From the NCBI GenBank assembly GCA_020846635.1, contig JADLDO010000028.1, forward strand, positions 992,001 to 1,056,000: a stretch of DNA of 64,000 nucleotides, in the 5' to 3' direction. The notes below the pieces were generated by a model. It saw only the letters and a program-made list of their open reading frames with translations, was not told the origin of the DNA and did no database searches. Positions 55,351 to 64,000 of this stretch are shown here, piece after piece (the stretch's first letter is position 1; each line of letters begins with the position of its first letter). The DNA is from Caldilineaceae bacterium. GTDB taxonomy: Bacteria; Chloroflexota; Anaerolineae; Caldilineales; Caldilineaceae. The translations under genes and the position numbers were made by a program.

Positions 55351-57984
55351 TTACCGCCGGACAAAGGGTATGGAGATCTCTCTTGAGAAGTTCGCCACCA
55401 ACGTCCGATCACCCGCAACTGTAAAGCTGTAATTCGGCTGGGTGGAAATTTCGGTACCATCTTCGGTCCAGTTGACGAAACCAAAGCCGCTGTTGGACGT
55501 CGCCGTCACCGTCACGATCTCGCCGTGGCTTACAACCTCCTTGCCGTTTACTGTGCCGCCTTCGACCGGGGCAGCGCTAATACTCAGCGTATAGGTGATT
55601 GGGCTGAAGTGTGCAACGAGCGTGCGTCCAAACATCGCAGCGAAGACAAAACTCGCATTCGTGGAAACCTCGGTGTCGCCTTCAGTCCAGTTGACGAAGG
55701 TGTAGCCGGTGCTGGGCGTTGCCGTCACCACCACAGTAGCCCCGTGGCTGACCGTCCCGCCTCCTGTCGTCTCGCCGCCTTCAGCCGGATCGGCGCTCAG
55801 GTTGATCGCATAGTGGTTGAGGGTGAAGTTTGCCACCAGCGTCCGGTTGCCTGTCGCCGTAAAGCTGTAGGTTGGGTCCGTGGAGACCTCGGTACCGTCT
55901 TCGGTCCAGTTGACGAAGGTATAACCGATGTTGCTCATCGCTGTCAGCGTCACAAGATCACCGTGGTTGACCGTTCCTGCACCACTCACCGCGCCGCCTC
56001 CGGGTACGTTGGCGCTGGCGGCGATAGTGTATTGCTTGAGGATGAAGGTGGCTGTGACATCGTTGGCCTCGTTGATGGTCACATGGCACGCGCCAGTGCC
56101 GCTGCACGCCCCCGACCATCCGGCGAAGGTGGAACTGGCGCTAGGTGTCGCCGTCAGTGCCACGGCAGTCCCGGCGTTGAACGTTTCCGTACAATCCGCA
56201 CCGCAGTTGATACCGGCGGGCACGCTGCTCACTGTGCCACTACCGCTGCCGCTGTGCGCCACGTTGAACGGGAAGAAGGCAAACTCATGCGCTCCCATGT
56301 CGACGGTTGCGGTGCTATCGCCATTGCCATCGAAGATGCGCGGCGCGCCGGCGATGTCGGTAGTCACACTACCAGGTACGGCGCTGTTGATGCCCGCGTC
56401 GATGGCAGGAGAACCGGCGCGCAGGCGCAGGTCGCCACCGACTCCGTCGACAAAGTTTGGGTTTGCATCCATGTTGCCGCCGCCATCGAAGCCCAGGCCG
56501 TTGTTCCAACCGCCGCCACTGCCGCCCGACTCCTGCACCAGGCTGTGACCGATGGTTGGCATATCGCCACCCGGGTTTAGGATCGGGGAATCATTTGCAT
56601 AGAAGATCGTATTGGAGATGGTGAAGGTAGGGGTGACGATGGCAAGAAAGTCGTTGACCAGCGCCGTACCTTCGTTGCCGGCAAGGGTTACGTTGATCAG
56701 CGTAAGGCCAAAGGTTTCGACGAGGCCCTGGCTGAACATCCCCCCGCCTAGGGTGGCGGCTGAGTTGCTCAAGAAAACTACATTCGTCAGCATCTGCGTG
56801 CATGTGCCCCCATTTCCATTGCTGAGCATTGCCCCGCCATTTCTTGTGGCTGTGTTGTCAGTGAAGGTCACACGGTTTAATACCGGGCTGCTTATGCTCT
56901 CTGGCCCAGCGCAGTCACTGTACATCGCCCCGCCATCCTGAGCTGAGTTGCCGGTGAAAGTCACGTCGGTCAATGCCGGGCTGCTCGTACCCATGAATTG
57001 GGTGTCGTTGTACATCGCTCCGCCCTTGCCGGTAGATGCAACGAGCGAGTTGCTGCTGAAGATAACGCGATTCAGCACCGGGCTGCTCGTACCTTGACTG
57101 TTGCTATCGTTGAGCATCGCCCCGCCCACGCTGAAGGCCTTGTTGTTACTGAAGGTGACGTCGTTTAGCGCCGGGCTGCTCGTACCATTGCTGTAACTCA
57201 GGTTGCTCATCGCCCCGCCGGCACTGGCCATATTACCGCTGAAGGTGACGTTATTCAGCACCGGATTGCTTTTGCCAAAGCTGGTGCCGATGTTTGCCAT
57301 CGCCCCGCCGGTAAACTCAGCGATATTGCCACTAAAGACGATGTTGGCAAGGGTCGGGCTGCACTCGCTGCCATTCCCGGTCCCATTGCAGTAGAAGCCA
57401 CCGCCATCTCGCTCGGTAAAGGTGGTCTCGGCTTGGCCCGCCGTGATGACAAAACCATCCAGCCGAGTATTGGCGGTAATCGGTGTGCTGGTTCCGTCCA
57501 TCGTCACGACGTGAAAAGCGTTGGGGCCAACAATGTTGGTCGTGACCGTGACCACTCCGTTGGCATCGACCGTGTCGTTCTTCGTAATATCGCCGGAGAG
57601 TACGGTGACATGGCTCTCCCAGTCGCGTTGGTTGAGGCTGCTCTCTGTCCCGGCAAAACCGCCATACACAGCCAACCCCGCGCGGATCGAAAAGGTATCA
57701 TCCGCGGCGGTACCGGGCGTGTGGAGTCCTTCCGCCACCCAGATCTCCGTGATACTAGGACAACTTGCGGCTGCGGTCAGCGCGTCCTGCAAGCTGGTAA
57801 TGGCGTTGGCCCAATCCGCGCCGCTGTTGCCGCCGCTGGCGTCTTTGTTCACAAAGTAGCGGCTGCCCGTGCAGTCAGCAGCCAGCGCCGGTTGGGTGGG
57901 GAATAGCCAAAGCCCAAGCAATATCAGCGGAAGGGCAAAAAGATGCGAGACGCGCATGGGCCATGATTTCATTGCAGGCAACAT
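55351..57984 (-). CDS. Large secreted parallel beta-helix protein with InlB-type repeats
   Basis: An 877-residue secreted protein with a signal peptide (~1-35) after AAAGGAG. Residues ~40-590 form a right-handed parallel beta-helix with repeated 'SSPVLNRVTFTDN'-type rungs and a 'choice-of-anchor' polymorphic-outer-membrane-like N-terminus ('ITEIWVAEGLHTPGTAADD'). Residues ~600-870 are four ~70-residue repeats; the last three are InlB B-repeat type ('GYTFVNWTEDGTEVSTDP'). It ends ISIPFVRR, a hydrophobic-Pro tail like the metzincin-like protein. It is a likely surface adhesin or polysaccharide-binding protein; lyase residues are not apparent. Confidence 0.8.
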   Translation of the reverse strand: MLPAMKSWPMRVSHLFALPLILLGLWLFPTQPALAADCTGSRYFVNKDASGGNSGADWANAITSLQDALTAAASCPSITEIWVAEGLHTPGTAADDTFSIRAGLAVYGGFAGTESSLNQRDWESHVTVLSGDITKNDTVDANGVVTVTTNIVGPNAFHVVTMDGTSTPITANTRLDGFVITAGQAETTFTERDGGGFYCNGTGNGSECSPTLANIVFSGNIAEFTGGAMANIGTSFGKSNPVLNNVTFSGNMASAGGAMSNLSYSNGTSSPALNDVTFSNNKAFSVGGAMLNDSNSQGTSSPVLNRVIFSSNSLVASTGKGGAMYNDTQFMGTSSPALTDVTFTGNSAQDGGAMYSDCAGPESISSPVLNRVTFTDNTATRNGGAMLSNGNGGTCTQMLTNVVFLSNSAATLGGGMFSQGLVETFGLTLINVTLAGNEGTALVNDFLAIVTPTFTISNTIFYANDSPILNPGGDMPTIGHSLVQESGGSGGGWNNGLGFDGGGNMDANPNFVDGVGGDLRLRAGSPAIDAGINSAVPGSVTTDIAGAPRIFDGNGDSTATVDMGAHEFAFFPFNVAHSGSGSGTVSSVPAGINCGADCTETFNAGTAVALTATPSASSTFAGWSGACSGTGACHVTINEANDVTATFILKQYTIAASANVPGGGAVSGAGTVNHGDLVTLTAMSNIGYTFVNWTEDGTEVSTDPTYSFTATGNRTLVANFTLNHYAINLSADPAEGGETTGGGTVSHGATVVVTATPSTGYTFVNWTEGDTEVSTNASFVFAAMFGRTLVAHFSPITYTLSISAAPVEGGTVNGKEVVSHGEIVTVTATSNSGFGFVNWTEDGTEISTQPNYSFTVAGDRTLVANFSREISIPFVRR

Positions 57985-58564
57985 AGAAGCTCCTTTTCTG
58001 TGAATGGACAGCGATTGATATGGCTCTCCGCCGCTCGGTACCCGATACCGATTGCCGGAATCCTACCCGTTCATGAGTTGAAACAGCAGGCAAAGACCTA
58101 GATGTGGCGATCCGCTGATGACAAAGCGAAGCCCTGGGCCGCTGATCGGCACTTAAGAAGGGGGCGTTAGATTGAACTAACATGTACGCTTAGGTGATGT
58201 TCGGCGATGACTTGTTGCTGGGGGCGCAAACTGCATCAAGGAGTAAGCCAGCCAATGGCTGAGGGTCTAGATGTCCAGATGGAGATGCGGAGAACCACTA
58301 AATCTTGCAAATGACATGCCATGTCACCCGCTTCTTGGTTTCCTCTTTCTATGATGTGTCAGACGGAGGTACTGGGAATTTCCCGAGATTTCGTCGTGAA
58401 CGTACGCCGAGAATTATATCAGGAACCCCACTTGCATCCCAACAGCGTATCCGCACATACTTGAGCACTCGTTACTACTTTCCACTAAAGTGCAAGGGGC
58501 TGTCTCTTGAGACAGCCCCTCGTTCAACCATCGTATGGAGTCTATTTGCTGCTTAACCCCGGAA
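57985..58564. other. Intergenic region, about 580 bases
   Basis: The upstream region of the beta-helix gene and the downstream region of the sugar ABC operon. It contains a terminator at 58496-58519 and no convincing gene. The short frame at 58305-58556 lacks a ribosome site and a family. Confidence 0.45.
58496..58519. terminator. Hairpin after the sugar ABC operon
   Basis: GGGGCTGTCTC and GAGACAGCCCC (11 bases each) are separated by TT. It lies 46 bases after the minus-strand stop at 58565 and is the probable end of the operon. Confidence 0.75.
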
Positions 58565-60127
58565 TTATTGGCTCTTTGTGGCCTTCCAGGCTTCGTACTG
58601 CGCCTCTACCTCTGACTTGATGGTATCGAACCCGGCAGCCTTCAAGTTCTCAATGAACTTGGGCAGCTCAACCTCTGGATCAACATACCCGGTCATCAGC
58701 GCGCGCGTCGTACCCTCTGCAACTGCCGTGACCGCGGTTAGCTCTGCTGCCACCGGGTCGGCGCGGAAGCGGAAGCCCAGCGAAGCATGGTCGAGTGAAT
58801 CATTGGAGTACTCGATCAACAATCTGTTCTTCTCAGGATCTTCCTTGTTGGAAACAGCCTGAAGCAGGGTGTTTCCGAGTGTCCACGCGCCACCATGTGC
58901 GCCATACCAGGAGCTGTCCAAGATGTTCACGCGCCCGTCAGCCTCAAGCTCCCAGTGGGTGCCTTCGACGCCAAAGAGCATCATATTGAGCAGTTTGGAG
59001 TCGGAGTGCATGAGGTTGATAAACTTCATCGCTTCGACAGGATGGTCGGAGACTACGGGGATGGCGAGCATGGAGCCGCCGGAGTGGACGGTAATGTTGA
59101 TCTTGGGTTGGGCGTAGATTTCCAGCAGTTGCAGGTCAGGGTTGCCGGAAGCGTTGACCAACTCTTGCGCCTTGATATTGTCGCCCTTTAGCGGCTGGGG
59201 TTCGATGAAGAACTTGCCTGCGTTTCTGACATCGCCGGTGATAAAGGTGGTCAGACCGGCATCGGGATGAATATAGCCTTTTGTATACCAATCGCGCATG
59301 ATCGCCGTGTACTCTTTGGCCCAATCGGTTTCCATGACACTGACGATGGTCTCATCGAAAACGCCGTTTGCATCCGGGGCAAACTTCATGGAGAGGAGGC
59401 TGTCCGAAATACCAGCCGCAAAGCCAGGCACCCAGGGCTGGAACGCAATCCGGCCATCCGTGAGGAAAGGATACTCATCGGGGCGGGCTGCTTTGGCTTT
59501 TTCGAGCCACGGTTCCAAATCTTGCAGGCTCTTGATGTTGGCGGCATCTTCCTCAGTAAAACCGATCTCTTCCGCCGCGGCGACATTGTAGACAAAGCCT
59601 TCGGGAACGGTCAGTTCTTTGTTGGTGGGAACGGCGTAGTTGACCCCGTCGACCTGCGTGCCGGTGATGAAGGCGGGATTCAGACCGCTCAAAATGTCTT
59701 GCCCATATTGTTCAAGCAAGTTGCCATATTCGCCTGCGTCGTCATTCAAGGGGAGGAACAGCCCTTGCGTGGCGAGCTGCATGTAGTTGCGCCAATCCGC
59801 GGTGAAGAAGATATCCATCTTTTCACCGGCCTGCAGGCCGGTAACGGCCCTGGTTTCCCAATCGCCCCAGCCAATGATGTGGAAGACAACGTTGGCGCCG
59901 ATGAGGGGCTCAACATACTCGTTGATCGCGGCTTCAACCTGGCTGCGCTGGTCGGTATCCCCGTTGCCAATCCAGTAGTAGTCAAGGGTCACAACGTCGC
60001 CCGATGACGCGCCCGCAGATCCCTCATTCGCGCTTGGCTGCGTTGGTGCAGCGGTGGGCGCACAACCAGCCACAACAACCGCAAGCATCGTAATCAACAA
60101 AATGAGTGAGACAAACTTCCTTAGCAT
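58565..60127 (-). CDS. Sugar ABC transporter substrate-binding lipoprotein
   Basis: A 520-residue lipoprotein with a hydrophobic N-terminus and lipobox 'VVVAGC' (Cys22), then a low-complexity linker and a type-I/II solute-binding fold: 'LDYYWIGNGDTDQRSQVEAA', 'WETRAVTGLQAGEKMDIFFT' and 'INITVHSGGSMLAIPV'. It fits the LplA/YtcQ-like class of long Chloroflexota and Firmicutes binding proteins for oligosaccharides. It is the last gene of the operon, 73 bases after permease LplC. AAAGGAG precedes the ATG. Confidence 0.88.
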   Translation of the reverse strand: MLRKFVSLILLITMLAVVVAGCAPTAAPTQPSANEGSAGASSGDVVTLDYYWIGNGDTDQRSQVEAAINEYVEPLIGANVVFHIIGWGDWETRAVTGLQAGEKMDIFFTADWRNYMQLATQGLFLPLNDDAGEYGNLLEQYGQDILSGLNPAFITGTQVDGVNYAVPTNKELTVPEGFVYNVAAAEEIGFTEEDAANIKSLQDLEPWLEKAKAARPDEYPFLTDGRIAFQPWVPGFAAGISDSLLSMKFAPDANGVFDETIVSVMETDWAKEYTAIMRDWYTKGYIHPDAGLTTFITGDVRNAGKFFIEPQPLKGDNIKAQELVNASGNPDLQLLEIYAQPKINITVHSGGSMLAIPVVSDHPVEAMKFINLMHSDSKLLNMMLFGVEGTHWELEADGRVNILDSSWYGAHGGAWTLGNTLLQAVSNKEDPEKNRLLIEYSNDSLDHASLGFRFRADPVAAELTAVTAVAEGTTRALMTGYVDPEVELPKFIENLKAAGFDTIKSEVEAQYEAWKATKSQ

Positions 60128-60200
60128 TCCCTGGGCTCCTTTGACAGAATTTTTTATAGTCCCTATATATACGCTGAAATATGCACTCTGACCGGCAACC

Positions 60201-61154
60201 TTACCCCTTGATAGCGCCGATCGTTAAACCCTTGATGAAGAACCGCTGGAAGAACGGATAGGCCAAAATAATCGGCCCCACTGTCACAACCGCCATCGCC
60301 ATGCGGAACGTCTGTGATGGCAGTTCAGAGAGGTTGACTAACCCCTGCATCTTGTCCGCGTTTTCCAACAAGAAGCGGATGTTATTCAACGTTGTGTAAA
60401 TGGTGAACTGCAAGCTGTAATATTGTGCATCGTCTACCAGAAGCAGGGCATTGAAGAAGTTATTCCAAATGCCAATGGCGCTGAACAAGGCGACTGTCGC
60501 CAGACCAGGGGTCGACAGCGGCAAGACGATCTGGATAAATGTACGCCATTCGCCCGCGCCATCAATGCGGGCCGCTTCGATGACTTCATTGGGCACATTC
60601 AGTTTGTAGAAGGTGCGCATCACAATCACCCAAAATGGGCTGAAAGCGGAGGGAAGAAAGAGCGCCCATAGAGTGTTTTGCAACTGCAAAATCTGTCGTG
60701 CCACCATGTAGTATGAAACAAGGCCGCCGCTAAACAACATGGTGAAGAATGCAAAGAAGGTAAAGAACGTGCCAAATTTGAAATTCTCTCTGGAAAGTGG
60801 ATACGCATACAACCCCACCATGATCACGGACATGATGGTGCCGACCACGGTAGAGATGATCGTATTCATGTAGGCTGTAATAACAATCGACCCCTGGCTG
60901 AAAAGGAAGCGATAGGCCATCCCTGAAAATTCTTGCGGCCATAGGCGGTAGCCATTGGCGGCAAGCGAGGCTTCCGATGTGACCGACGCGATGACAATCA
61001 CGTAGATGGGTATCAATGTCAATATGCAGAAGAAGATTAACAGCACATTCAGGAGTGCATTTGCCATTGGCGAAAGGGCAAGCACATCTCTATGTCTTCG
61101 CCTTGAAAAGGTCTTATATACCTGCCGAGACTCAAGCTTCGCGCTAGTAGCCAT
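60201..61154 (-). CDS. lplC: Carbohydrate ABC permease, LplC/MalG type
   Basis: A 317-residue inner-membrane permease with six membrane segments and the MalG-type EAA loop 'VPNEVIEAARIDGAGEWRTF' (~196-215). It pairs with the LplB-like permease encoded 42 bases upstream. It transports oligo- or polysaccharide fragments, with ATP supplied by an MsmK-like subunit not found here. The gene symbol follows B. subtilis LplC by family resemblance only. AAAGG precedes the ATG. Confidence 0.9.
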   Translation of the reverse strand: MATSAKLESRQVYKTFSRRRHRDVLALSPMANALLNVLLIFFCILTLIPIYVIVIASVTSEASLAANGYRLWPQEFSGMAYRFLFSQGSIVITAYMNTIISTVVGTIMSVIMVGLYAYPLSRENFKFGTFFTFFAFFTMLFSGGLVSYYMVARQILQLQNTLWALFLPSAFSPFWVIVMRTFYKLNVPNEVIEAARIDGAGEWRTFIQIVLPLSTPGLATVALFSAIGIWNNFFNALLLVDDAQYYSLQFTIYTTLNNIRFLLENADKMQGLVNLSELPSQTFRMAMAVVTVGPIILAYPFFQRFFIKGLTIGAIKG

Positions 61155-61196
61155 CTTCGTATTTCCTTTTTAGAGCAATCTTTTCAGAGCAATTCT

Positions 61197-62204
61197 TTAG
61201 AACAGTGCCAATTCTGGTCTGATTCTGCGCACAATGTAGTTGGTGATCAGGATCAGAATGAAGCCGAGAAGCGATTGCAGGAACGCAGCGGCAGCAGGAT
61301 AGCCGAGCGGCGTGCCGCTTCGCAGCATGCTGTAGACAAAGACATCCAACGTGTATGTGACATCCTTGACGAGCGCCGCACCATTCGGCAGGGTATAGAA
61401 CATATCGAAATCCGAACCGAAGATACGACCTACCGCCAGGATTTGCAGCAGCACGATCACCGGGGTGAGATGGGGTAGGGTAATCGCAGTGAACTGCCTC
61501 CATTTCCCCGCGCCATCTACTGCCGCGGCTTCATAAAGCTCGCGCGGAATTCCTGTAATCGTCGCCAGGTAGATGATTGAACCGTAACCTGTGTATTTCC
61601 AGACATTGGCTGTCAGGAAAATAAACGGCCAGTAACTCTTGGATTTGTAGACTTCGATCGGCTCCAAGCCCGTAGAGGCAAAGAGATTGTTGATAATTCC
61701 ACCGGAACTGCCCAATGCATAGACAACATAGGCAACCACAATCCACGAAATAAAATAGGGGAGGAAAAGAATCGAGTGATAGAGTTTGGCCCAAAACTGG
61801 TTCGTCAGCTCGAAAATCATGACAGCCAAAGCAACAGAAAGCACCAAGCCCACAACCATAAAGAGCAGGTTATAGAGCACCGTGTTACGGACATACATCA
61901 GCGTGCTTTCGATGTTCGTGGGAAGGGTCAGGTATCTGAAATTTTCCAGGCCAACCCAGGGGCTTGTGATGAGACTGTAAATAAAGGTGTTTTGAGTCCA
62001 AAAGTCTTGAGGAGGTCTTGAAAGTTTGTAGGTTTTGAAGGCCAAAACGATGCCGGGCATGGGCAGATAGGAAAACAAAAACAGCCAAATCGCACCCGGC
62101 AAAACCATGAGCAGATAGGACAAGTTGGTATAGACCTTATCTGCACCCCACCGTTTTTTCGTGCGTGGAGGCGACTCTATAGAAGGCGCAACTTTTAGAG
62201 ACAT
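61197..62204 (-). CDS. lplB: Carbohydrate ABC permease, LplB type
   Basis: The ATG at 62204 (GGGAA ahead) is preferred; the frame to 62297 adds 31 residues without membrane sequence. The 335-residue protein has ~6 membrane segments and the EAA loop 'IPRELYEAAAVDGAGKWRQF'. It is the first gene of the transporter operon. The start of the mature family pattern 'YLLMVLPGAIWLFLFSYLPM' is seen at ~29. The symbol is by analogy with B. subtilis lplB. The ATPase is missing from the operon, as is usual for Lpl systems that share one. Confidence 0.9.
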   Translation of the reverse strand: MSLKVAPSIESPPRTKKRWGADKVYTNLSYLLMVLPGAIWLFLFSYLPMPGIVLAFKTYKLSRPPQDFWTQNTFIYSLITSPWVGLENFRYLTLPTNIESTLMYVRNTVLYNLLFMVVGLVLSVALAVMIFELTNQFWAKLYHSILFLPYFISWIVVAYVVYALGSSGGIINNLFASTGLEPIEVYKSKSYWPFIFLTANVWKYTGYGSIIYLATITGIPRELYEAAAVDGAGKWRQFTAITLPHLTPVIVLLQILAVGRIFGSDFDMFYTLPNGAALVKDVTYTLDVFVYSMLRSGTPLGYPAAAAFLQSLLGFILILITNYIVRRIRPELALF

Positions 62205-62828
62205 AGATCTGTTTCCCGTTTGAAGATGCTCTGAATTTGTGGTCAGCAAGACAGGGGTATGCTGCCCGCTCAGGAGGTGTCCGGTGAAACAAGCCACTTG
62301 TGCGACTACGTGACCCGTAAGGCGTGCCGGTTACCCGAATTGCGCAATCCAGAGATTGCCATGAACGCGCTCTACCTCTGGCGCAGCCTCACCAGTGACC
62401 TGCCGGTTCATCCAGCAAGCTGACCATCCTGCGTGGAGGAGCAGTCTGATCAGGTTCAATTGGCTTGCTTTGTAGGGGTTGATTCTGACATGGCGCTTGC
62501 CATTTGTCAAACAGGTCAAATCAGGCACTATTCCGAAACTGCGTACCTTCTGGCCTCTTTCTCGATGCTTTTGGCCCTGTTTTCGAGAAGATACTACTAT
62601 GGTAATATAGTAGGCGCATCCATCTCATTTTGCTCGACTCCCTTGTCATTGCGAGCGAATTGGCGATTCATTCTCCTTTATAGAGTGTACTATCGGCACA
62701 ATGTATAGATTGTGTCCTATAGATTGTGTTCGTCCCTCATCCTGCTCCCGCTGCGGTACGTTGCGCCGCTGTCCGGTATCGGGGCGCTGCGCCGAGTGGA
62801 ACGATGTCTGCAAGAAAGGAACCAAAGC
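62205..62828. other. Divergent intergenic region between two sugar transport units
   Basis: About 620 bases. It is AT-rich near 62,560-62,720. A hairpin AGCAAGC (62414-62420 area) with GCTTGCT (62463-62469 area) encloses a GC-rich 42-base stretch. TATAGATTGTGT occurs twice near 62703-62730 as a direct repeat. Neither can be assigned to a known RNA or regulator family. A short minus-strand frame at 62331-62528 lacks a ribosome site. Confidence 0.35.
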
Positions 62829-64000
62829 ATGTTGGAAAAGTTGTCTCGACGAACGTTTCTCCATCTTTCTGGGTTCGGCGCAGCGTCGGCGCTCTTGGCG
62901 GCCTGTACGCCAGGGGGTGCGCCGCAGGCTGGGGGTGATGCGGGAGCGGCTCCTGCTGCCGCGGGCAAGGAGTTGATCCACTGGGGTCGTAACCCCACAG
63001 AGGAAGAGGTCGTTTGGAAGCCGATCGTCGAGCTTGCCAAAGAGATGTACCCGGAGGTGAATATCGTCCTCCAGTCTCCGCCAGAGGAGATGGTGCAGAA
63101 ATTGTTGATCGCCTTTGCGGGCGGCACCGCGCCGGATACAGCGGTCGGTGGCCTTTCGTCGTTTGGCGGCTGGATTGGCATCAATATGATCAACTCAATC
63201 CAATCCTTTGTCGACGCCGATGCCGATGTGCCTGGCTGGCTGGCGGAATATGTACCCGCTGCGATCGAGGGATACAGCCAACAGGGCCAGCTCTACGGCG
63301 TGCCGACGGTCAATGAAGGCATCATGCTCTGGTATCACAAGGATGCCCTGCTGGAAGCGGGACTGACGCCCCCCGCCGAGATCGAAGATGACCCGGCAGC
63401 CTGGAATTGGGACACCGTTGTTGAATATGCACTTGCGCTCAATCAGGGCGAAGGCTTCCGGCGCGACCGCTTCGGCATCATCGCGACCTCGAACAAGGGG
63501 ATCAATGGCTGGTCAGAGGCGTGGGGCAACCTCGTCTATGCACGCGGCGGGCGCTTTCTGGACGATGCGCGCGAAGAAGTCATCTTCGATTCGCCCGAAA
63601 CCATCGAAGCCCTGCAATGGGTGGTCGATCTGACGCACACCCACGATGTGCAGCCCAACAGCAGCGAGATGGGTTCAGCGGATATCCTCGACCGAGCTAT
63701 GTTCCAAAACGGGCAGCTTGGCATGGTTGTACAGGGCGAATTCTTCCGCCGCTATCTATGGGGCAGCGGCAAGCCCTCCGAACCGATCCCCTTTGCCTAT
63801 GATATGGCGTTGATGCCCTTCAACCCGGTCACCAACGAGCGCACCAATATCTATCATGGCAATGGAACCTTCATGACCACGCAGGCAGAGGCACCCGATG
63901 AAGCCTGGAAGTTCCTCAAGGTGGTCTTCACGCAAGAGGCGCAGCAGATTATCACCGACAATTGGGGTTCGCGCGGGGCACATCGTGGTACATATGAGTC
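62829..64000 (+). CDS. Tat-type lipoprotein sugar-binding protein, 3' end cut by window
   Basis: The frame runs from an ATG at 62829 (AAGGAA eight bases ahead) past the end of the window with no stop, giving ~390 residues. The signal has twin arginines (SRRTFLH, residues 6-12) and a lipobox with Cys26 ('ALLAAC'), so it is probably a Tat-exported lipoprotein. The mature protein is a family 1-type solute-binding fold: 'LIHWGRNPTEEEVVW', 'YGVPTVNEGIMLWYHKD', 'ITDNWGSRGAHRG'. It is divergent from the Lpl operon. The permeases likely lie beyond the window. Confidence 0.87.
   Translation, partial: MLEKLSRRTFLHLSGFGAASALLAACTPGGAPQAGGDAGAAPAAAGKELIHWGRNPTEEEVVWKPIVELAKEMYPEVNIVLQSPPEEMVQKLLIAFAGGTAPDTAVGGLSSFGGWIGINMINSIQSFVDADADVPGWLAEYVPAAIEGYSQQGQLYGVPTVNEGIMLWYHKDALLEAGLTPPAEIEDDPAAWNWDTVVEYALALNQGEGFRRDRFGIIATSNKGINGWSEAWGNLVYARGGRFLDDAREEVIFDSPETIEALQWVVDLTHTHDVQPNSSEMGSADILDRAMFQNGQLGMVVQGEFFRRYLWGSGKPSEPIPFAYDMALMPFNPVTNERTNIYHGNGTFMTTQAEAPDEAWKFLKVVFTQEAQQIITDNWGSRGAHRGTYE

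Noticed and set aside
62446..62457. Sequence on the minus strand, GAACCTGATCAG, resembling part of the TPP riboswitch
   Set aside because: The other conserved TPP elements (CUGAGA bulge, UAAU and GCG-AGGGA in the right spacing) are missing, and the next gene downstream is a sugar permease.

Overview
The window looks like chromosomal DNA of a free-living, heterotrophic Chloroflexota bacterium, most likely of the Caldilineae/Anaerolineae type. This is inferred from gene content, not from a marker gene. The signs are sugar ABC transporters of the Lpl type, a very large NB-ARC/TPR/BTAD regulator, several phytanoyl-CoA dioxygenase-like genes, a sulfatase and a GH4 glycosidase, heterodimeric CrtYc/CrtYd lycopene cyclase, and large secreted beta-rich proteins ending in a short hydrophobic-Pro-hydrophobic-basic tail. 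The DNA is GC-rich and densely coded, with several tail-to-tail stop overlaps. I found no rRNA, tRNA, CRISPR array, transposase or phage gene.

Layout. 1-1.4 kb: end of a Gfo/Idh/MocA dehydrogenase, a small DUF6582-like protein and a ClbS/DfsB-like protein. 1.8-5.1 kb: a three-gene cassette of a Cys-rich exported phospholipase A2-like protein, a membrane MauE domain fused to two TlpA-like thioredoxin domains, and a Tat-exported Cys-rich protein; this is the most distinctive module here. 5.4-8.3 kb: a tandem ribbon-helix-helix-like protein, a dioxygenase/NTF2-fold pair and a CPBP protease. 8.4-13.4 kb: a GH4 glycosidase with a PAS histidine kinase downstream, then a sulfatase. 13.4-20.2 kb: inverted-repeat elements, a GNAT, a tiny ORF, a two-component system with an exported repeat protein, and a KimA-like potassium importer. 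20.2-23.9 kb: an operon for quinone/aromatic electrophile handling (flavin reductase, two VOC dioxygenases, lipocalin-like protein), preceded by YceI. 24.3-32.2 kb: the SARP-like giant regulator, with 13-bp direct repeats in front of it, and a 1481-residue secreted metzincin-like protein lacking the first zinc ligand.

32.3-39.4 kb: a stand-alone P-loop ATPase, a DUF3500 protein, an orphan DpnM-type adenine methylase and a rifamycin phosphotransferase that looks acquired from Firmicutes. 39.5-49.6 kb: formate-THF ligase, a second PhyH-type dioxygenase, a zinc-ribbon/beta-propeller membrane protein coupled to a polytopic membrane protein, lycopene cyclase subunits, ProA, an alpha/beta hydrolase and an NmrA-type reductase. 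49.9-58 kb: secreted or surface proteins, a degenerate receiver domain, a serine hydrolase, a beta-propeller protein and a large beta-helix protein. 58.5-64 kb: a complete Lpl-type sugar ABC operon divergent from a second, Tat-type lipoprotein binding protein cut off by the window end.

Themes: import and breakdown of sulfated or glycosidic carbohydrates (Lpl transporters, GH4, sulfatase, MocA dehydrogenase), exported disulfide-rich proteins with their own putative oxidase, and defence or detoxification (Rph, ClbS-like, quinone handling, methylase/ATPase). Hairpins of one dispersed family and pairs of near-identical terminators punctuate the intergenic spaces.
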